Of a stretch of 64,000 nucleotides of DNA, positions 53,286 to 61,888 are shown piece after piece. Source of the DNA: Bradyrhizobium sp. CCGB01 (lineage in GTDB: Bacteria > Pseudomonadota > Alphaproteobacteria > Rhizobiales > Xanthobacteraceae); contig NZ_JANADK010000001.1 in the NCBI RefSeq assembly GCF_024199795.1, forward strand, positions 5,890,001 through 5,954,000. The letters are read 5' to 3'. The translations under genes were made by a program, and so were the position numbers. Numbering within the stretch: the stretch's first letter is position 1; each line of letters begins with the position of its first letter. The notes beneath the pieces are model-generated. The model ran no database searches. It saw nothing but the letters and a program-made list of their open reading frames with translations, and was not told the DNA's origin.

Positions 53286-54023
53286 TCAGGCCGGCGCCGG
53301 CTGACCCGTGCCGAGATAGGCTTCCACGACCTCGGCACGGCTTGCAGCCGTGGCGAGATCGGCCGCGCTGCGATGGCCCACGATCGCGCCATTGCGCAGG
53401 AAATAGAGCGCGTCGGCGACCTTCATTGTCATGCGGAAGTTCTGCTCGACCAGCATGATGGCAAGGCCGCTGTCCTGCTTGATGGTCACGAGGCGCTCGA
53501 ACACGCGCCGGATCAGGAGCGGCGCCAGTCCCAGCGACGGCTCGTCCAGAAGCAGAAGCCGCGGCGCGCTCATCAGGCCGCGCCCGATCGCCAGCATCTG
53601 CTGCTCGCCGCCGCTCAGCATCCAGGCCGGTGACTTCAGACGGTTCGCGATCTCGGGAAACAGCTCCAGCATGAGATCGCGCCGTTGTCGCTGCGTGCGC
53701 GCATCGAGGAAGAAACCGCCGAGCAGGAGATTTTCGGCAACCGTGAGCGAGCCGACGATCTGACGTCCCTCGGGGACATAGACGATGCCGCGCCGGACAC
53801 GTTGCCGTGCAGCGAGCGCACCGATGTCCTCGCCGGCAAAGCGCATCTCGCCTTCCGCCGGCACCAGGCCCGCAATGGCCTTGAGCACCGACGACTTGCC
53901 CGCTCCGTTGGCGCCCAACAGCGCCACAACGCCGTTCTCCGGCACGGAGAGATCGACGTTTTCGACGGCGCGTGCCGCCCCGTAGCGAACCGAAAGGCCG
54001 CGCGCGGAAAACAGCTCAGTCAT
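53286..54023 (-). CDS. livF: Branched-chain amino acid-type ABC transporter ATPase (LivF)
   Basis: 245 residues. Walker A GANGAGKS (37-44), signature MLSGGEQQMLAIGR, Walker B LLLLDEPSLGLAP and the VEQNF switch region are all present. It is the second ATPase of a HAAT-type importer and overlaps livG by eight bases. The substrate is set by the binding protein 58396-59601 and need not be an amino acid. Confidence 0.9.
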   Translation of the reverse strand: MTELFSARGLSVRYGAARAVENVDLSVPENGVVALLGANGAGKSSVLKAIAGLVPAEGEMRFAGEDIGALAARQRVRRGIVYVPEGRQIVGSLTVAENLLLGGFFLDARTQRQRRDLMLELFPEIANRLKSPAWMLSGGEQQMLAIGRGLMSAPRLLLLDEPSLGLAPLLIRRVFERLVTIKQDSGLAIMLVEQNFRMTMKVADALYFLRNGAIVGHRSAADLATAASRAEVVEAYLGTGQPAPA

Positions 54024-54801
54024 CGGCGTCGTCCCCGAGATAGACGCGGATCACGTCGGGATGCGCTCGGATTTCGGCAGGCGAGCCGTTCGCGATCATC
54101 CTGCCGAAATCGAGCACATAGATGTGCTCGCAGAGCTCCATGATCAGGTCCATGTCGTGCTCGACGACGAGGAGCACGAGGTCGGGCCGCATCAACCGCT
54201 TCAAGGCGCGCATCAGATCTCGCGTCTCGACCGCATTGAGTCCGGCGGCCGGTTCGTCAAGCAGGATCGCCCTCGGCCCGCTGGCAATGGCGCGCGCGAT
54301 TTCGGCGAGGCGCAGCGTTCCCGGCGGCAGGTCGGACGGCTTGTCGTGAGCCGCGGAAGCAATGCCGAGCTCATTGAGCGCCGCCATGGCGCGGCGTTCG
54401 ACGTCCTGCTGCTCGGCCCGCTGCGCCGGCGTCGGCACGAAGGCGCTGAACCAGCCCGAGCGCCGCGTCAGGGTGAGACCGACCAGGACGTTTTCGAGCA
54501 ACGACAGATCCGGGCACATCGCCAGATTCTGGAAGCTGCGGGTGATGCCGCATGCGGCGCGCTGCGCCGGCCCCATGCCGTTCAGCGACCGGCCACCAAA
54601 ACGGCTGTTGCCGCGCTGGCCGTGGTAGAGCCCGGTGAGACAGTTGAACAGGCTGGTCTTGCCCGCGCCATTCGGTCCGATCAGGCCGGTGATGACGCCG
54701 GGCCGCAGCGTCAAGGACACGTTACTGAGCACCTGGAGCCCACCGAAGGCGAGCGCGATATTTTCGGCGACGAGCCCGTCGCTGCCGGCCGTTGCCGTCA
54801 T
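54016..54801 (-). CDS. livG: Branched-chain amino acid-type ABC transporter ATPase (LivG)
   Basis: About 261 residues from the ATG at 54799-54801; an adjacent ATG at 54804 overlaps the livM stop. Walker A GPNGAGKTS, Walker B AILLDEPAAGLN and VVEHDMDLIMELCEHIYVLD are present. The signature reads LPPGT instead of LSGGQ or LPYGQ; the key Gly is kept. The ribosome-binding site GGAGGAG is strong. The C terminus matches the LivG extension (GSPAEIRAHPDVIRVYLGDD). The longer upstream frame is a shadow of livM. Confidence 0.9.
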   Translation of the reverse strand: MTATAGSDGLVAENIALAFGGLQVLSNVSLTLRPGVITGLIGPNGAGKTSLFNCLTGLYHGQRGNSRFGGRSLNGMGPAQRAACGITRSFQNLAMCPDLSLLENVLVGLTLTRRSGWFSAFVPTPAQRAEQQDVERRAMAALNELGIASAAHDKPSDLPPGTLRLAEIARAIASGPRAILLDEPAAGLNAVETRDLMRALKRLMRPDLVLLVVEHDMDLIMELCEHIYVLDFGRMIANGSPAEIRAHPDVIRVYLGDDADD

Positions 54802-55778
54802 CATCTCCTCCTCCGCGGCAGGAAGCGGCGCAGATCGCCGGCATTCGCCACCAGCGTGACGACGACGAGCGCCACGCCGTAGAAGATCGGAACCCAGTCG
54901 CCGGCCTTCGCGAGATAGGTCGGCACCAGCGTGATGAAGGCACCGCCGACGAGCGCGGCCGGCAACGACAGGCGGTTGAGGCTGACGACCGAACCGACCA
55001 GCAGAAAGACGCCGCTGAAGAAGGTGAAGCTGTTCGGGGAGACGGTCGAGGATGCAAAGCCCGTCAGGGCGCCTGCAAGCGAGGCAAGCGCCGCGCTCAC
55101 GGTGAAGATCGAGACGCGCGCCCAGCTCCGCGTGATCCCCATGGCCTCGGCCGCACGCGGCTGCGCCTGCGCCATCAGCAGCGCCAGGCCTTGTGCCGAC
55201 CTGCGGAAATGCATGAGCGCCAGACAGACGACAACCAGAACAACGAGGGCGACGTAGTAGCGCTGCAACGCCTTCGAGACGCCGGGGACCAGGTCCTGTG
55301 CGATGTAGAGACCTTCGAAGCCGCCGGTGAACTTCTCGAAGCCGATCAGGATCTCGGGCAGCGCCAGTGCGAGCGCCATGGTGGCCACCGCCAGATAAAT
55401 TCCGGACAGCCGGCGCGAAGGAAACGCAAAGATGAAGCCCACCCCGGCACCGAGCAGGATCGCGAGCGGCAAGCTCACCGCGATCGACAGGCCAAGCCGG
55501 TGCTCGACGATCGCGACCGCATAGGCTCCGAGCGCCACGAAGAAGCTGTGCCCGATCGACACCTCGCCGCCGTAACGTACGAGCATGCTGACAGAGAGAA
55601 CCCCCAACGCGTTGGCAAAGCACAGCGACAGGCTGTAGAGCAGGAAACCGCCGGCGAAGAGCGGCATCAGAGATAGCACCGCCACCAGGGCGAGCATGGA
55701 CAGCCATGCGGCATCGACGTTCCCGCCGCGGGCCGACACTGCGGCCTTGGACCCGTGCGCGAGCTCAGACACGGCCAC
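54801..55778 (-). CDS. livM: Branched-chain amino acid-type ABC transporter permease (LivM)
   Basis: 325 residues, about eight to ten spans. The LivM hallmarks are GGEVSIGHSFFVALGAYAVA and SRRLSGIYLAVATMALALAL near the middle and the ALVGGAFITLVPTYLAKAGD loop near the end. The N-terminal 25 residues are an extra hydrophilic lead. It overlaps livH by 14 bases. Confidence 0.9.
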   Translation of the reverse strand: MAVSELAHGSKAAVSARGGNVDAAWLSMLALVAVLSLMPLFAGGFLLYSLSLCFANALGVLSVSMLVRYGGEVSIGHSFFVALGAYAVAIVEHRLGLSIAVSLPLAILLGAGVGFIFAFPSRRLSGIYLAVATMALALALPEILIGFEKFTGGFEGLYIAQDLVPGVSKALQRYYVALVVLVVVCLALMHFRRSAQGLALLMAQAQPRAAEAMGITRSWARVSIFTVSAALASLAGALTGFASSTVSPNSFTFFSGVFLLVGSVVSLNRLSLPAALVGGAFITLVPTYLAKAGDWVPIFYGVALVVVTLVANAGDLRRFLPRRRR

Positions 55779-56661
55779 CGATCGCCCTTTCCAGCAGTCC
55801 GTTGGGGAAGAAGTTGAGCGTCAACAGGATCACGCCGAGCAGGAAGGTGTTCATGAACTCCGGCGCGACGTAGAACGAGAACAGGTTCATGGCGATCCCC
55901 ACCAGGATGCCGCCGAGCGCGGCGCCCGGCAGGCTGGAAAAGCCGCCGACCACGGCCGCGGTGAAGGCCTGCAACATGAAGGACGGCACGGTCGTCGAGC
56001 TCAGGAATGTCGTCGGCACGATCAGAAGCGCCGCGACGAGACCGAGCACGGCGCCCGCGAACCAGGAGAACAGATGGACCGAGCGCAGGTTCAGCCCGCA
56101 CACCTCGCAGGCGAACGGATTGGTCGAAACCGCGCGGAACGCGACGCCCAGCTTCGTCCGTTCGATGATCGCGAACAGGCCGCCGACGATTGCGAGCGTG
56201 ACGGCGAGGACCGCGAGATCATAGGCGGAGATGCGGATCGCGCCGATGCTGAAACTGAAGCGCGGCACCGGCAGGTCGAGATTGACGATGTCGGCGCCGA
56301 ATATGAGTTGCACGGCGCCTTGCAGGATCAGCCCGATGCCGAGCGTTGCAATCGTGGAGGCGAGATCGGACTTGAAGACGATCGGCGCGATCAGGGCATA
56401 GCTCATCGCCGCGATCGCGGCCGCGATGCCGAGCGCCAGCGCCACGGCGCTGCCCCAGGACAGGCTGAGCAGGCTGCCGCTGGAGAAGCCGTAGACCACG
56501 AAGGCGCCGAGGCAGGCGAGATTGCCGTGCGAGAAATTCACGACGCGCGAGCTCTTGAAAACCATGACGAGGCCGAGGGCCCCGACGCCGTAGAGGCAGC
56601 CGGAAATGATGCCGGACCACAGCAGCGGCAGGATGTCCCTGATGAATCCCGCCACGCTCAC
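55765..56661 (-). CDS. livH: Branched-chain amino acid-type ABC transporter permease (LivH)
   Basis: 298 residues. Typical LivH features are SGCLYGVGALGLVMVFKSSR, VVNFSHGNLACLGAFVVYGF and AVVGGFSSLPGAALGGILVG, with a long ERTKLGVAFRAVSTNPFACE loop. It should pair with LivM as the inner-membrane channel. It overlaps the dehydrogenase gene upstream by four bases, tying transport and enzyme genes into one transcript. Confidence 0.9.
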   Translation of the reverse strand: MSVAGFIRDILPLLWSGIISGCLYGVGALGLVMVFKSSRVVNFSHGNLACLGAFVVYGFSSGSLLSLSWGSAVALALGIAAAIAAMSYALIAPIVFKSDLASTIATLGIGLILQGAVQLIFGADIVNLDLPVPRFSFSIGAIRISAYDLAVLAVTLAIVGGLFAIIERTKLGVAFRAVSTNPFACEVCGLNLRSVHLFSWFAGAVLGLVAALLIVPTTFLSSTTVPSFMLQAFTAAVVGGFSSLPGAALGGILVGIAMNLFSFYVAPEFMNTFLLGVILLTLNFFPNGLLERAIGGRV

Positions 56662-57563
56662 GCCTGCCCTTCACCGGGCGTCCCGCCCTTCTCGATAAAT
56701 TCGATCACGCCCGGGAAGTAGCGCCCGGACAGACCTTGCCGGCATGCCGCGTCATAATAGCGGCGCGCGAGTTCGGCGACGCCCGGGCGGACGCCGGCAT
56801 CCGAGGCGAGCTGAAGCACGTAATCGAGGTCCTTCAGCACGTATTCCGGCGGAAACGCCTTTTCCGGAAAATTGCGCGGCAGCATCGCCTTGGTGCCGTG
56901 ATTACGCAGCACGAAGCTGTCGCCCGAGCCTTTCGACACCGCGCTCAACAGTGTCTCGGGCTTCACGCCCGCACGCTCGCCGACCACCATCATCTCGGCC
57001 AGCGCCAGCGTGTTCTCGAACACCAGTGCATTGTTGATCAGCTTGACGACCTGGCCGCAGCCGACCTCGCCGCAATGGGTGACATCGGAGCCGATGTAAT
57101 CGAGCAGCGGCTTGATCCGCGCGAACACGGCCGCCTCGGCGCCGACCATGATGCTGAGCTCGCCACGCTGCGCGGCTTCCCGCGTGCGCGCCACCGGCGC
57201 ATCAGCGAAGGCAAAGCCCTCGGCCTTCAGCCGCCCGGACACGCTGCGCGCGAGCGCGACGGGCGTGGTGCTGAGATCGACGATCGTCGCCCCCGGCCGC
57301 GCCGCCTGCGCGATCGCGGCAGAGACCGCCTCGACCTGCGGCCCGCCAGGCAGCGAGAGGAAGATCACGTCGGCGGCGGCCGCAAGCGCTTCGAGCGACG
57401 TTGCTGCTTCCGCCCTGGTATCGGACAGTGCCGTCGTTGCGGCGGCGTCGCGATCGAGCATCAGCACGCGGCTGGCATGCTTCTTCGCCATGTTCCGGCA
57501 CATCGGTCCGCCCATGACGCCGAGCCCGATGAAGCCGATGGTTTCCACTGCGCTCATCGGCAT
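56658..57563 (-). CDS. Beta-hydroxyacid dehydrogenase (3-hydroxyisobutyrate/tartronate-semialdehyde reductase family)
   Basis: 301 residues from the ATG at 57561-57563, which overlaps the stop of the upstream SDR (TGATG); an ATG two codons later is possible. The NAD motif is IGFIGLGVMGGPMCRNMAKK. The substrate region is DAPVARTREAAQRGELSIMV, and the catalytic Lys is in GCGQVVKLINNALVFENTLA. It should oxidise a beta-hydroxy acid. Together with the SDR, lactonase and CitE-like lyase it suggests a catabolic route for a hydroxylated acid or sugar acid. Confidence 0.88.
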   Translation of the reverse strand: MPMSAVETIGFIGLGVMGGPMCRNMAKKHASRVLMLDRDAAATTALSDTRAEAATSLEALAAAADVIFLSLPGGPQVEAVSAAIAQAARPGATIVDLSTTPVALARSVSGRLKAEGFAFADAPVARTREAAQRGELSIMVGAEAAVFARIKPLLDYIGSDVTHCGEVGCGQVVKLINNALVFENTLALAEMMVVGERAGVKPETLLSAVSKGSGDSFVLRNHGTKAMLPRNFPEKAFPPEYVLKDLDYVLQLASDAGVRPGVAELARRYYDAACRQGLSGRYFPGVIEFIEKGGTPGEGQA

Positions 57564-58312
57564 CAATCCATCAACATGCCGCCATTGACGTCGAGCACCG
57601 TACCGGTGATCCAATTCGACGCCGGCGAACAGAGGAAGAGAATGCTCTGTGCGATATCCTCGGGCTGACCGAACCGTCCCAGCGGCACGTTACCGTTCGC
57701 CGACGGTGCGGCGCGGTCAGTGACGGTTGCCCACATCGGCGTCTCGACCGGGCCCGGCGCGATGATGTTGGCATAGACGCCCTTCCCGGCGCCGTTCTTG
57801 GCGACCCATTTCATCAGGCCGTGCACCGCCGATTTCGCCGCGACATAGGCCGGCCCCGACGCGACGCCGCCGATCTTGGCGGCGATCGATCCGAGCGCCA
57901 CGATCTTGCCGAAGCCGCGCTCGGCCATCACCGGATAGAGCTTGCGAACGGGATTGACCGTGCCCATCAGGTTGACGGCGAGAATCTTCTCCCACTCCTC
58001 GTCGGTCGACTGCGGCAACGGCGTGTTGGCGATCGTGCCGGCACACAGCACGAGGATGTCGATCTTGCCGCGCGCCTTCAGCTCCTCGTCGATCAGCTTC
58101 TCGGTCGCCGCGCGATCCGTCACATCGCAGCGGCGATAGCTCGCCTTCGCCGGAAACGCACCGCCATCGGCCACGATGTCGGTGGCGATGACGTCGGCGC
58201 CGGCTTCGCAGAACGCCGCAACCACGGCGCGGCCGATGCCGCCGGCGGCTCCAGTAATGAGCGCAGTTTGTCCGTCGAGACGCGAGGGCCCGCTCAAGGG
58301 CGATCCAGCCAT
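57563..58312 (-). CDS. Short-chain dehydrogenase/reductase (SDR)
   Basis: 249 residues. The cofactor motif is ITGAAGGIGRAV, the catalytic Ser in KIVALGSIAAKIGG, and Tyr/Lys in AYVAAKSAVHGL. NLMGTVNPVRKLYPVMAERG and the C-terminal WITGTVLDVNGGMLMD are typical. An Asp in VIATDIVADGG after the second strand favours NAD over NADP. It lies 83 nt downstream of the binding-protein gene, the first enzyme of the operon. Confidence 0.9.
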   Translation of the reverse strand: MAGSPLSGPSRLDGQTALITGAAGGIGRAVVAAFCEAGADVIATDIVADGGAFPAKASYRRCDVTDRAATEKLIDEELKARGKIDILVLCAGTIANTPLPQSTDEEWEKILAVNLMGTVNPVRKLYPVMAERGFGKIVALGSIAAKIGGVASGPAYVAAKSAVHGLMKWVAKNGAGKGVYANIIAPGPVETPMWATVTDRAAPSANGNVPLGRFGQPEDIAQSILFLCSPASNWITGTVLDVNGGMLMD

Positions 58313-58395
58313 GTCGTATTTTCCTTGTTTTTCTTGGTCGTCAACAGGAGCAGCGGGCGATCATGTCCGGCGATCGCCCGGTGAAGGATTGAGTC

Positions 58396-59601
58396 TCAGG
58401 CCGGCTTGGCGTCGAACGCCACCGCAGGATAGGGCTTGAAGTCGCGCACCATGACGAAGGAGCCCTGCGCCTGGAGGATTGCCTCCTGCCGCGTGCCGCG
58501 ATGATCGGCGCCGGTGAAGGTCACCTTGCGCGCTCCACCAACGGAGGCATTGTTCAACGTGTTGCCTGCCTCGATCAGATTGGCCCGCGTGATCGGCTTG
58601 CCGCTGTCGACCAGCGCGCCGAAAATGGCGCCGAACAGTGCGGCGTTGCTCCAGCCGTTCAGGCCGAACACGCCGACCGGATCGTTCGGATAGTATTTGG
58701 TTACGGCCTCACGATAGGCCTTGATCTCGGGCTCGGCGCTATCGACCGGCAGCAGCCACGAGGAGAAGTAGACGCCGTTGAGGAGATCGCCGGTCAGCTT
58801 GTAGGTCGCGGGATCCGCGGTGAAGAACGGCGCAAACCAGGTGAGCTTGACGCCCTGCCGGTCGGCCGCCTTCAGCGCGGCCGCGAGATTGGCGTTGGAG
58901 CCGAACAGGATCGCCGCCTGGGCCTCGGAATTGGCGACGCGGCGGATGTGCGGCGTGAAGTCGGTGGTCTTCACCTCGAACGGAACCGACTCCGCCGGCG
59001 TGAGCTTGTTCGCCTCCATGAAGAGATCGAAGCCGCGCTTTGCCGAGCGGCCGAGTTCGTCGTTCTCCCACAGCAGTGCGATCTTCTTCAGCTTGAGGTC
59101 GTTGACCGCGAACTCGGCGTTCGAGGCCGCGGACCAGCCGTAGTCGGGCAGCAGCGGAAAAATGTTCGGCTCGGCGAAGAACGCGCTGGCGCCGCCGATC
59201 GGCCCGATCATGGCGAGGCCGCTCTCCTTGGCAAAGGGGATGACCGCGACGTTGGTCGCCGTGCCGACCGCGGCGACGAGCCCGAAGATGTGGTTGTCCT
59301 CGACGAGGCGACGAACCGCGGCGACGCTGCGGGCGGGATCGTAACCGTCATCGAGGGTCACATAGTTGATCTTCCAGCCCTTGATGCCGCCGGCCTCGTT
59401 GACGCTCTTGAAGTAGGCGTCCGCCGCATGGGTCAGGATCGCGTAGAACGGGACCGGCCCCGTGACCGGCGTGAACCCGCCGATGGTGATGGTCTTGGCG
59501 GCGGCATCGACACCGATCTCGTCCGCAAGGAGCGAACTGCCGGGATAGGCTGACGCCAACGCAGCCGCGCCCGAGAGTTTTAGAAAATCTCGCCGTTTCA
59601 T
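58396..59601 (-). CDS. Periplasmic binding protein of a branched-chain amino acid-type ABC importer
   Basis: About 401 residues from the ATG at 59599-59601 (MKRRDFLKLSGAAALASAYP). The start is a twin-arginine-type signal, RRDFLK followed by a hydrophobic stretch. The mature part fits the type I periplasmic binding fold (ITIGGFTPVTGPVPFYAILT, VRRLVEDNHIFGLVAAVGTA). It is the substrate-binding component for livHMGF downstream. A GntR-type operator motif (59669-59682) lies 68 nt before the start. Confidence 0.9.
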   Translation of the reverse strand: MKRRDFLKLSGAAALASAYPGSSLLADEIGVDAAAKTITIGGFTPVTGPVPFYAILTHAADAYFKSVNEAGGIKGWKINYVTLDDGYDPARSVAAVRRLVEDNHIFGLVAAVGTATNVAVIPFAKESGLAMIGPIGGASAFFAEPNIFPLLPDYGWSAASNAEFAVNDLKLKKIALLWENDELGRSAKRGFDLFMEANKLTPAESVPFEVKTTDFTPHIRRVANSEAQAAILFGSNANLAAALKAADRQGVKLTWFAPFFTADPATYKLTGDLLNGVYFSSWLLPVDSAEPEIKAYREAVTKYYPNDPVGVFGLNGWSNAALFGAIFGALVDSGKPITRANLIEAGNTLNNASVGGARKVTFTGADHRGTRQEAILQAQGSFVMVRDFKPYPAVAFDAKPA

Positions 59602-59668
59602 GAGCCCTCCCCGATATCTGTTTTTATGCATCGATCTCTATAGGGAGGAACTGATCAGGTCAAGATAA

Positions 59669-59682
59669 AATGCATTATGCAT
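59669..59682. promoter_or_regulatory. Candidate GntR operator, site 2 (before the binding-protein operon)
   Basis: AATGCATTATGCAT is the exact reverse complement of the 14-nt core at 60507-60520. It lies in the spacer before the binding-protein start and touches the last bases of the lyase gene (stop 59682-59684). It is AT-rich in a GC-rich region. Confidence 0.6.
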
Positions 59683-60488
59683 TATGTCGCGCCAATACTC
59701 CCCAAGATCTGCTCGGCGCGGCGGATGACGGGCGCGTCGATCATCTTGCCGTCGAGCGCCACGGCAGCGCCGCCTCCTCCTTCAGCGGCCGCCATCACAC
59801 GACGCGCCCAATCGAGCTCGTCGGTCGTCGGCAGGAAGGCTTCGTTGACCAGCTTGACCTGCGCCGGGTGGATGCAGAGCTTGGCGCCGAAGCCCAGCGC
59901 CCTGGCGCGGCCGACCGCAGCGCCGAAGGCCACGGGATCCGCCCATGACGTCGTCACGCCGTCGATCGGAGGTGCGAGGCCTGCAAGCCGCGATTCCAGG
60001 ACGATCTGGAGCCGGACGGGATCGAGCTCCTGTGCGGTCTCGGTCACGCCGGAATCGATTCCGAAATCGAGGTTGCCGAAGGCGAGCTGCGCTACCAGCC
60101 CGCTTTTGCCGATACTCCTGAGCTCCGCGTAGCCTTTGACGGTCTCGATCAGCGCAATGATCCGGCACGGCCCGTCGAGCGATCCGACGAGGCGATTGAG
60201 CGCTGCGGGCTCGGATTTCGGCAGCATCAGCCTGGTCACGCCGGCGCTTCGTATCATCTCCATGTCGGCGGCAAAGAAGGTGCTATCCGCACCGTTGACG
60301 CGCACGATCGCATCGGCCCGCCCCGACCACTCCATCACGGAGCGGCGCGCAGCCGCTTTGTCGGCCGGCGCGACCGCATCCTCGAGATCGAGGATGACCT
60401 GATGGGCACCTGACGCGACCGCCTTGTCGAACCGCTCGGGACGGTTCGCCGGGACAAACAGGAAGGAGCGAGACAAAAGGCTGGACAT
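59682..60488 (-). CDS. HpcH/HpaI aldolase-citrate lyase family protein (CitE-like)
   Basis: 268 residues. CitE/malyl-CoA lyase residues are in place: R63 in AIVRVN, E115 in ALIETVKGY, D141 in FGNLDFGIDSG, and the C-terminal LCIHPAQVKLVNEAFLP. The family cleaves or hydrolyses beta-hydroxyacyl-CoA such as citramalyl-, malyl- or citryl-CoA. The start is 112 nt from the divergent GntR gene with an operator between. It is upstream of, but in a separate unit from, the transport operon; the two share the motif. Confidence 0.88.
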   Translation of the reverse strand: MSSLLSRSFLFVPANRPERFDKAVASGAHQVILDLEDAVAPADKAAARRSVMEWSGRADAIVRVNGADSTFFAADMEMIRSAGVTRLMLPKSEPAALNRLVGSLDGPCRIIALIETVKGYAELRSIGKSGLVAQLAFGNLDFGIDSGVTETAQELDPVRLQIVLESRLAGLAPPIDGVTTSWADPVAFGAAVGRARALGFGAKLCIHPAQVKLVNEAFLPTTDELDWARRVMAAAEGGGGAAVALDGKMIDAPVIRRAEQILGSIGAT

Positions 60489-60503
60489 TGCGGATTAACC
60501 TCG

Positions 60504-60522
60504 ATTATGCATAATGCATTAT
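60504..60522. promoter_or_regulatory. Candidate GntR operator, site 1 (between the lyase and gntR)
   Basis: Two overlapping 12-nt palindromes, ATTATGCATAAT (60504-60515) and ATAATGCATTAT (60511-60522). They contain the core ATGCATAATGCATT, which recurs inverted at 59669-59682. Its place in the divergent promoter suits autoregulation of the GntR gene and control of the lyase gene. Confidence 0.65.
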
Positions 60523-60599
60523 CGTTTGTACTTCTACCCTCCTCGGTGAGGCGCGTCTATGGTAGTCGCGGGCAAATCGGTCAGGGGCAGCGGCATCCA

Positions 60600-61283
60600 A
60601 TGGAATATCGGACGAAAGAGGAGCAGGTCGCCGACTTCCTCCGCGAGGGCATCCTCTCCGGGAGGCTGCCGCGGGGTGCCCGGCTGAAGCAGACCGAAAT
60701 CGCGCAAGAGCTCAAGATCAGCATCACCCCGGTTCGCGAGGCGCTGAAGCTGCTCGAGGCCGAAGGCTATCTTTCGAGCGACTCCTACCGCGGCGCGACG
60801 GTGGCGCCATTCGACGTCGAGGCGTCCACCGAGATTCTGAGACTGAGGATCACGCTCGAGACCCAGCTGGTCGAAAGCGCCGTGCGCAACATCACCGCCG
60901 AGGAGATCGCCGAACTGCGCGAACTGGCCCGGCAGTTCGAGCAGGCCGCGCTTGCCGATGACAGCACCGCGGCACGCGGCATCAACTACCGATTCCACCG
61001 GCGAATGTATGATTTTGCCCGGCTGCCGAAGACGCTGCATTTCGTGCAGGTGCTGTGGGCGCAATATCCGTTCGACGTCATCAACCGCATCGGCGGCCGC
61101 GCGGTGCGCGCCGCCAAGGAGCACAACGAGCTCCTGAAGAACGTGATCGAAAGCGACGCCGCGGGCGCGATGCTGACGATGCGGCAGCACATCGAGACCG
61201 GCTGGAACGAGCTGCGCAACAGCCTGCCGGCCCGATCCGAAAATTCCGTCAAATCGAAGAGCTCTGAAAAGGAGACGCTATGA
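60600..61283 (+). CDS. GntR family transcriptional regulator (FCD/FadR subfamily)
   Basis: 227 residues from ATG 60600. The winged helix reads LREGILSGRLPRGARLKQTE, IAQELKISITPVREALKLLE, then AEGYLSSDSYRGATVAPFD. The FCD effector domain follows, with metal-ligand positions RFHRRMYDFA and a His in MRQHIETGWNELR. FCD members usually sense small acids. It overlaps the isochorismatase-fold gene by four bases and is divergent from the CitE-like lyase. The ribosome-binding site is weak. Confidence 0.9.
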   Translation: MEYRTKEEQVADFLREGILSGRLPRGARLKQTEIAQELKISITPVREALKLLEAEGYLSSDSYRGATVAPFDVEASTEILRLRITLETQLVESAVRNITAEEIAELRELARQFEQAALADDSTAARGINYRFHRRMYDFARLPKTLHFVQVLWAQYPFDVINRIGGRAVRAAKEHNELLKNVIESDAAGAMLTMRQHIETGWNELRNSLPARSENSVKSKSSEKETL

Positions 61284-61855
61284 AGGCGATGCTGCTCGTC
61301 ATGGACATGCTCAATGACCTCGTCCACGAGAACGGCGGCGGGGCCACGACCTACGTTCCGCTGATGAGGGAGCGTGACGTGCTTGGCCGCACCAGGGCGG
61401 TGATCGCGAAAGCGCGTGCGGCCGGCGTGCTGATCGGCTATGTCCGCGTCGGCTTCTCGCCCGATTATCGCGAATGCCCGCCCAACTCGCCGATCTTCTC
61501 CCGCGCCCGCGGCGCCGGCATGTTCAAGCTCGGCACCTGGGGCACGGAAGTTCATCCCGACCTCAAGCCCGAGGCGAGCGATTTCGACATCGTCAAGCAC
61601 CGTGTGAGCCCGTTCTACGGCACGTCGCTGGAGCCGATTCTGCGCGCCCATGGCGTCACGGACCTGTTCCTGTCCGGCGTCTCCACCAACGGCGTGGTAC
61701 ACACCGGCGCGCGGGAGGCGCACGACCGCGACTACGCCTGCACGGTGCTCGAGGATTGCTGCGCCGGCGGTACGACCGACGAGCACGACAGCGCCCTGCG
61801 CTGCCTCGGCCGCTTCGCCGCGATCAAGAACAGCGCGGATGTAAGCTTCGCTTGA
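61280..61855 (+). CDS. Isochorismatase-fold hydrolase lacking the catalytic Cys
   Basis: 191 residues. The Asp (D9 in LLVMDMLNDL) and Lys (K106 in FDIVKHRVSPF) of the family triad are present. At the usual Cys position the motif is STNGVVHTGAREA instead of TNVCVxxTARDA, so Val139 replaces Cys. True isochorismatases (EntB, PhzD) also lack this Cys, while amidohydrolases such as nicotinamidase need it. The protein may therefore act on an ester or ether bond rather than an amide, or be non-catalytic. It is co-transcribed with the GntR regulator (ATGA overlap). Confidence 0.85.
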   Translation: MKAMLLVMDMLNDLVHENGGGATTYVPLMRERDVLGRTRAVIAKARAAGVLIGYVRVGFSPDYRECPPNSPIFSRARGAGMFKLGTWGTEVHPDLKPEASDFDIVKHRVSPFYGTSLEPILRAHGVTDLFLSGVSTNGVVHTGAREAHDRDYACTVLEDCCAGGTTDEHDSALRCLGRFAAIKNSADVSFA

Positions 61856-61861
61856 GTCATC

Positions 61862-61886
61862 CTCTCCCCGCTCCTTGCGGGGAGAG
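61862..61886. terminator. Hairpin between convergent genes
   Basis: CTCTCCCCGC (61862-61871), TCCTT, GCGGGGAGAG (61877-61886) is a perfect 10-bp stem. It lies in the 33-nt gap between the isochorismatase-fold gene and the convergent binding-protein gene. There is no long T-run on either side; it is probably a bidirectional barrier. Confidence 0.6.
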
Positions 61887-61888
61887 AA

